Part shown: piece after piece, positions 4,777 to 8,492 of the stretch
Layout of the letters: each line of letters begins with the position of its first letter
How positions within the stretch are numbered: position 1 is the stretch's first letter
From: Candidatus Moranbacteria bacterium CG_4_9_14_3_um_filter_42_9
Lineage (GTDB): Bacteria; Patescibacteriota; Minisyncoccia; Moranbacterales; UBA2206
DNA: 8,492 nt
NCBI GenBank assembly: GCA_002790635.1
Contig: PFVN01000037.1
Coordinates: forward strand, 1 to 8,492
Direction: 5' to 3'
Notes under the pieces: model-generated
Told to the model about the DNA's origin: nothing
What the model saw: only the letters and a program-made list of their open reading frames with translations
Database searches by the model: none
Position numbers and translations under genes: made by a program

Positions 4777-7519
4777 TTTTTAGTTTTTTTGATTTCTTTT
4801 CAGCGAGAGAAATCAATGGACTTGTATATTTTTCATATAACTCAAACAGATAATTCATGCGTTCGGCGGAGTTAGCAAAAGTCTTTCGACCATAAGCCGC
4901 ATCGACTGCCCTGTCCAAATGTTGATGAGCTTTCACTAGTTCAGCTGGCATTGTCAATGGACCATAGAGATCCGCCAATGAATTATTCGGATATTTTTCT
5001 CGGGCGTCCAAAACCGCCTGCGCTGCCTTTTCTACCGTCTTAACTTTTTCCGCACCTGGATTTTCCGGCCAGGGGAAGTTATTATAAACAATGTCTTTCG
5101 AATAACGAAACCGACTCTCTAATCTCCCGCATACATGGTTTACCCAGACCATATGCATTTCGCTTTCCAAGATACCTAGGTGATAAAGGGTAGCATCAGG
5201 AATTATATGACAACTATTGTTTACAATAATATCTTTCGACACAAAACCCATCGGGATATATTTTCTATTTTCAGATGATGTGCTTGGAATCAATATAAAA
5301 TCTACATCTGGTTGTCTATCCTCACCAAACAGTGAAGGCGTAGCGGCAATTTTCCGCGTTGCTTCCTTCTTGCTTGCCATTCGAAAATCTTTCACTTTGC
5401 TAATCGCTTCGATAACCATCGGACATTTTTTTATTTCTTCCGGATTAGCATCTTTCAACCACAAGCACCATCTATCCTTATTGTGAAGAAACTCTTCAGC
5501 TCCGATATATCTCCTGAAAAACTTTTCAGCCTGCGGTTCTTTTTCTATAAATTCTTTTTTCTCTGAATCTGTGAAATTTAAAAAACCTCCATCGACAGGC
5601 TTATTTCCCCAAATTAGCATCGGCGATTTTGAAATTGCTTTGGTCCTTGAACTAATGACGATATCACCTCCCTCAATCAGATATGCATTGATATTTTTTG
5701 CTTTAATTTCATGCGGTTTGCCCTTGATATCTTCGTATTCGTATAGAAATTTTTTGTCCATATCAAAATTGGCAAAGCCAATTATCACACAGTACACGGC
5801 GGCTTTCCCCCGCGCTTCATTGCTCCATTTGAAAGTCTGGTGCGCGAAATAGATTTTGATACAATATTTTTTCAAAAGCTCATTCCACAAAATACTCACC
5901 TGTTCGCCTTGAGTAATCGAATTAGTTGAAACAAAAGCGCATCTTATTCTTGTATTTTTAATATATTGTGCCGCTTTGATATACCAACAGGAAACATAAT
6001 CCAGCACCCCAAAACCTTTGACTCCCTGAAAGATATTCTGCATATCTTTTTTCTGCTCGCTATTTTGCAAGTGCTGTCCGATGAACGGCGGATTGCCGAT
6101 AATATAGGACAATTCATTTTTTGGTACGACTTCTTCCCAATCTTTCTGCAGGGCGTTTCCGATGAAAATCGTGACGCCTTTGCCCAACGGGAGATCGGCC
6201 ACATTATTTCCGAAAGTTAGACTCGCCAGTTCATTCATCTGATGATCCATCAGCCACATTGCTGTTTGAGCGATACGCGCCGGAAATTCCTCGATTTCAA
6301 TTCCGAAAAATTGTTCCGGCTTTATCCGGATATAGCTTTTCACCCCGAAAGCCAGCGGCATATTGCCCAGTCTTTGTTTGAGAAGTTCTAACTCCAAAAG
6401 CCGCAGTTCGCGATAAGCAATAATCAAGAAATTTCCACAGCCGCAAGCTGGATCTAGAAATTTTAAGTTGGATATTTTTTCATGAAAAGCATTTAGCTTC
6501 TGGATGTTCTTTCCGCAAGCACTTAATTCTTCACTTAATCCGTCCAGAAATAAGGGCCTGATGAGCTTCAGAATATTTTTTTCCGAAGTATAGTGTTCGC
6601 CCCATTGTCTTCGGGCATCCCTGTCTTTGACTGATTGAAAAAGCGATCCGAATATGGCCGGAGAAATTTTTGACCAGTTAAATTCGCACGCTTCTAAAAG
6701 TCGATTGCGCATTTTAGAATTAAGGGCAGGTATGGCTAAACTCTCGGAGAATAACCCGCCGTTCACATATTCAAATTGCGTAAGTTCCTCATCCAGCGTG
6801 TTCTGTCTTTTATTTTTTGAAGTGTTTAGCACTTGGAATATCACTCCTAAATGCATCCCTAAATCACTTCCATCTTCATTGGTTCTTGTTTCGATGTATT
6901 TTTTAAATTGATTTTGGTTAAAAATTCCGGCATCGTCGGCGAAAAGGCAAAAAAGTATTCTTACTAAAAGAAAATTAAGTTCGTGACCGGAATAACCAGC
7001 TTCCACCATCGAGTCATACAGTTTTCCCATCATCTCGGCAGCTTTGATATTAACTTCGTCCTCTTCTTTGTATTCTTGCTTTTTGTAGCCTGCTAAAAAT
7101 CCAAATAGATGGACTTTTTTGTTAAGTTCTTTGAGTTTAGATTCCACCTCCGTTTTTTCTTCGATATCATAAAGGCGGAATCTTTCAAAGTCAGAAACTA
7201 AAATATATTTTGGTAAATCTTTATTCGAGAGGCCCGGAAAATAATCCATCGCTTGTTCATGTGCCTTATTAAGATCTTTCCCGCGTGATTTATGTTCCAC
7301 AATGAGCGTTCCCGGCCAAAAAAGATCAACGAATCCCCGTCCTCCACCACGTTTTTCTACTTCAAATTCGAAGTTGGCCAAGCGTCGGCGTGTCACTCCG
7401 AACACATTGAAAAAACCGTCCCAAAAAGATTTGGCTTCTGCATGTTCAGAGCTTTCGCTTTCCCATTCTTTGGAGAACTCAATCGCCCTGGATTTTATTT
7501 CATTCCAAGATAGCGGCAT
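4769..7519 (-). CDS. MmeI-like type IIL restriction-modification enzyme (fused nuclease and adenine methyltransferase)
   Basis: Enzymes of this family methylate an adenine in one strand of a short asymmetric site and cut unmodified DNA about 20 bp away, all in one chain. The N-terminal nuclease has Asp65, Glu75 and Lys77 (D-x9-E-x-K, in VDLFWPGTLIVEHKS), the same spacing as in MmeI. A helical linker covers about 150-300. The methyltransferase has GEHYTSEKNIL (307-317), SAM-binding motif I LDPACGCGNF (355-364), FFGIEIEEFPARIAQTAMWLM (404-424) and the gamma-class catalytic NPPF (476-479). The target recognition domain spans about 620-820, ending in RLESRFRYSKDIVYNNFPWP (799-818), and a helical C-terminus follows. 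The length of 916 matches the family, and all active motifs are present, so it looks functional. An AbrB-like gene lies 4 nt upstream. The separate HsdM-only interpretation is less likely because the nuclease motif is intact. Confidence 0.93.
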   Translation of the reverse strand: MPLSWNEIKSRAIEFSKEWESESSEHAEAKSFWDGFFNVFGVTRRRLANFEFEVEKRGGGRGFVDLFWPGTLIVEHKSRGKDLNKAHEQAMDYFPGLSNKDLPKYILVSDFERFRLYDIEEKTEVESKLKELNKKVHLFGFLAGYKKQEYKEEDEVNIKAAEMMGKLYDSMVEAGYSGHELNFLLVRILFCLFADDAGIFNQNQFKKYIETRTNEDGSDLGMHLGVIFQVLNTSKNKRQNTLDEELTQFEYVNGGLFSESLAIPALNSKMRNRLLEACEFNWSKISPAIFGSLFQSVKDRDARRQWGEHYTSEKNILKLIRPLFLDGLSEELSACGKNIQKLNAFHEKISNLKFLDPACGCGNFLIIAYRELRLLELELLKQRLGNMPLAFGVKSYIRIKPEQFFGIEIEEFPARIAQTAMWLMDHQMNELASLTFGNNVADLPLGKGVTIFIGNALQKDWEEVVPKNELSYIIGNPPFIGQHLQNSEQKKDMQNIFQGVKGFGVLDYVSCWYIKAAQYIKNTRIRCAFVSTNSITQGEQVSILWNELLKKYCIKIYFAHQTFKWSNEARGKAAVYCVIIGFANFDMDKKFLYEYEDIKGKPHEIKAKNINAYLIEGGDIVISSRTKAISKSPMLIWGNKPVDGGFLNFTDSEKKEFIEKEPQAEKFFRRYIGAEEFLHNKDRWCLWLKDANPEEIKKCPMVIEAISKVKDFRMASKKEATRKIAATPSLFGEDRQPDVDFILIPSTSSENRKYIPMGFVSKDIIVNNSCHIIPDATLYHLGILESEMHMVWVNHVCGRLESRFRYSKDIVYNNFPWPENPGAEKVKTVEKAAQAVLDAREKYPNNSLADLYGPLTMPAELVKAHQHLDRAVDAAYGRKTFANSAERMNYLFELYEKYTSPLISLAEKKSKKLKNG

Positions 7520-7523
7520 GTTC

Positions 7524-7706
7524 TTATTTCCTCCAATCCTTAATTAAAACCCCTCCCCTGATTTTCTTAACCGTAACTTTCTGCCTCTCCTTCCACCCCA
7601 ATTCAGAAACCATTTCTTTAGGAATTGTGAGTCCCAAGCTTCCGCCGGCGCGGCCCATGCGAGTGAGTTTGCGGGTGTTCTTGTCCGCGAGTTTTTTAGT
7701 CGTCAT
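7524..7706 (-). CDS. AbrB/MazE/SpoVT-type DNA-binding protein
   Basis: This 60-residue basic protein carries the swapped-hairpin pattern GGSLGLTIPKEMVSELGW (21-38) followed by VTVKKIRGGVLI (44-55), as in AbrB and MazE. Such proteins dimerise and bind DNA, as transition regulators or as antitoxins that repress their own operon. It is the first gene of the cassette, ends 4 nt before the restriction-modification gene, and contains the ribosome binding site of that gene at its 3' end. There is no MazF-like toxin next to it, so a controller role for the restriction system is more likely than a toxin-antitoxin role. This is inference. The ATG at 7706 has no Shine-Dalgarno site, and an in-frame stop lies 12 nt upstream of it, so no longer version is possible. 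Confidence 0.85.
   Translation of the reverse strand: MTTKKLADKNTRKLTRMGRAGGSLGLTIPKEMVSELGWKERQKVTVKKIRGGVLIKDWRK
7530..7534 (-). promoter_or_regulatory. Ribosome binding site of the restriction-modification gene
   Basis: GGAGG on the - strand lies 10 nt before the ATG at 7517-7519 and inside the last codons of the AbrB-like gene. It is a near-perfect Shine-Dalgarno core and fixes the start at residue MPLSW. It contrasts with the absence of such a site for the AbrB-like gene. Confidence 0.75.
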
Positions 7707-7713
7707 AAATTTT

Positions 7714-7735
7714 GTTACTTAACTGGTTACTTAAC
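7714..7735 (-). promoter_or_regulatory. Tandem palindromic sites before the AbrB-like gene (candidate operator)
   Basis: Two identical 10-bp sequences, GTTACTTAAC, lie at 7714-7723 and 7726-7735, 2 bp apart, giving a 12-bp period. Each is itself a palindrome of the form GTTA-NN-TAAC. They fall between the predicted transcription start (about 7742) and the ATG at 7706. This is a natural place for an autorepressor to bind, and the AbrB-like protein encoded right after it is the obvious candidate. Confidence 0.6.
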
Positions 7736-7748
7736 ACCTCGTGCCCCT

Positions 7749-7777
7749 ATTTTACGCCGAAAATCAGCCGTTCGCAA
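7749..7777 (-). promoter_or_regulatory. Promoter of the restriction-modification cassette
   Basis: On the - strand TTGCGA (7777-7772) and TAAAAT (7754-7749) are separated by exactly 17 bp. Transcription would begin near 7742, giving a leader of about 36 nt that contains the tandem palindromes. The match is good for a housekeeping sigma-70-type promoter. It points away from the promoter of the RelA/SpoT gene. Confidence 0.6.
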
Positions 7778-7790
7778 ATGAGTATTGGCC

Positions 7791-7819
7791 TTGTTTTTTG
7801 GCTTTTTCCGGATTATACT
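7791..7819 (+). promoter_or_regulatory. Candidate promoter of the RelA/SpoT-family gene
   Basis: TTGTTT (7791-7796) and TATACT (7814-7819) are 17 bp apart. A start near 7826 gives a leader of about 80 nt. A consensus TATAAT at 7830-7835 is an alternative -10 box but lacks a good -35. The -35 boxes of this and the opposing cassette promoter are only 13 bp apart, so binding at one could affect the other. Downstream, an AT-rich inverted repeat ATATTTTTTGAAAAATAT (7859-7876) of unknown meaning lies in the leader. Confidence 0.45.
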
Positions 7820-7905
7820 GGAAATGTTATATAATTTAAAAGACAGTAAAATAAGCGGATATTTTTTGAAAAATATATATAGCCTTGATTGTATTAGGTT
7901 AAGTT

Positions 7906-8492
7906 ATGTTAATCATACAAGATGTTTTAAAGAACCTGAAAGTAACGCTGACCCCGGAACGGGAAGCGCTGATTAAAAGCGCCTATGAATTTGCCGAGGC
8001 GGCCCACCGCGGACAGAAAAGAAGATCAGGAGAGGACTATATCCAGCATCCACTCGGGACGGCGGTAAATCTGGCCCGCATCGGCATGGGGTCGAAAACT
8101 ATCGCCGCGGGACTCCTCCATGACGTTCCGGAGGATACTGAGGTTACCATGAAGGAGCTAGAGGATAAATTTGGCAAGGAAATTTCCTTTATTGTTTCCG
8201 GGGTCACGAAACTCGGAAAAATTAAATTGCGAGATACGAAAGAAGAGCTTTATCTGGAAAACTTGCGCAAGATGTTTTTGGCCATGGCTTTCGATATCCG
8301 CGTGGTTATTATCAAGCTGGCCGACCGCCTGCACAACATGGAAACACTGGAATTTAATCCGCCGGACAAACAAGTTCGCATCGCCAGAGAAACCATGGAA
8401 GTTTTTGTGCCGATAGCCAATCGCTTGGGAATCGGAGAGCTCAAATCAAAACTTGAAGATCTGTCTTTCAGATATCTGGATCCGGAAAATTA
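7906..8492 (+). CDS. rsh: RelA/SpoT-family (p)ppGpp synthetase/hydrolase, N-terminal part
   Basis: The open frame runs to the end of the window with no stop, so only the first 195 residues are seen. These form the HD hydrolase domain that removes pyrophosphate from (p)ppGpp in the stringent response. Metal and substrate residues known from Rel proteins can be matched: Arg39 and His48 in the RRSGEDYIQHP stretch, His72-Asp73 and Glu76-Asp77 in LLHDVPEDT, and Asp140 and Asn144 in KLADRLHNM. The hydrolase therefore looks competent. The usual residue before Glu76 is Val or Ile, and here it is Pro75. The sequence ends near IANRLGIGELKSKLEDLSFRYL, just before the synthetase domain, so synthetase activity and C-terminal TGS/ACT domains cannot be judged. 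The ATG at 7906 comes just after an in-frame TAA (7900-7902), and a weak TAGG lies 7 nt upstream. Nothing shows that it belongs with the neighbouring cassette. Confidence 0.95.
   Translation, partial: MLIIQDVLKNLKVTLTPEREALIKSAYEFAEAAHRGQKRRSGEDYIQHPLGTAVNLARIGMGSKTIAAGLLHDVPEDTEVTMKELEDKFGKEISFIVSGVTKLGKIKLRDTKEELYLENLRKMFLAMAFDIRVVIIKLADRLHNMETLEFNPPDKQVRIARETMEVFVPIANRLGIGELKSKLEDLSFRYLDPEN

Noticed and set aside
4769..7519. Type I HsdM methyltransferase
   Set aside because: An N-terminal D-x9-E-x-K nuclease motif, an MmeI-type recognition region and the length of 916 residues fit a fused type IIL enzyme. No hsdS or hsdR gene is present.
7524..7706. Antitoxin of a MazEF-type toxin-antitoxin pair
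   Set aside because: The next gene is a restriction-modification enzyme, and no small MazF- or PIN-like toxin gene is nearby.
7785..7976. 63-codon frame on the + strand before the RelA/SpoT gene
   Set aside because: It needs a TTG start, overlaps the promoter and the first codons of the RelA/SpoT gene in another frame, and shows no domain.
1..8492. Recoded TGA (code 25) as in some Patescibacteria
   Set aside because: All complete genes run at full length with TAA or TAG stops and none needs TGA read as an amino acid.

Overview
The window looks like a piece of a small bacterial genome of the Candidate Phyla Radiation (Patescibacteria) type. This rests on style, not on a marker gene: AT-rich spacers, compact genes, weak or missing Shine-Dalgarno sites, and a dprA-topA pair followed by an accessory cassette. 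Stops are TAA or TAG and no reading frame needs TGA recoded, so the normal code applies. The lineage call is an inference.

The left part (1-3541, + strand) is housekeeping DNA. dprA (31-1113) is followed by topA (1236-3512), a common bacterial gene order, and topA ends in a clear intrinsic terminator. The spacer between the two genes is almost entirely a degenerate 7-bp repeat. A cleaner array of related heptamers sits inside topA (1534-1596) as nine units, i.e. 63 bp, so it adds 21 in-frame residues next to the Toprim domain.

The centre (about 3560-7780) is an accessory, defence-like cassette. On the - strand, in order of transcription, it has an AbrB/MazE-type DNA-binding protein, a 916-residue MmeI-like (type IIL) fused restriction-modification enzyme, a 125-residue protein with a C-terminal membrane helix, and a DUF3800 protein. 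The first three are tightly packed (4-nt gap, then 8-nt overlap). A promoter and two tandem GTTACTTAAC sites lie just before the AbrB-like gene, which suggests autoregulation. Tail to tail with the DUF3800 gene, on the + strand, is a GC-rich, well-folded, orphan RNA of about 100 nt with its own promoter and intrinsic terminator. Structured RNAs beside DUF3800 genes are known as a set of candidate motifs of unknown function. This RNA-protein pair is the best candidate in the window for a poorly described system.

The right part (7791-8492, + strand) returns to housekeeping. A divergent promoter leads to a RelA/SpoT-type (p)ppGpp enzyme that runs off the end of the window, with an apparently intact hydrolase (HD) active site in the visible part. 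The cassette therefore sits between two conserved chromosomal genes, as expected for a gene-insertion hotspot.
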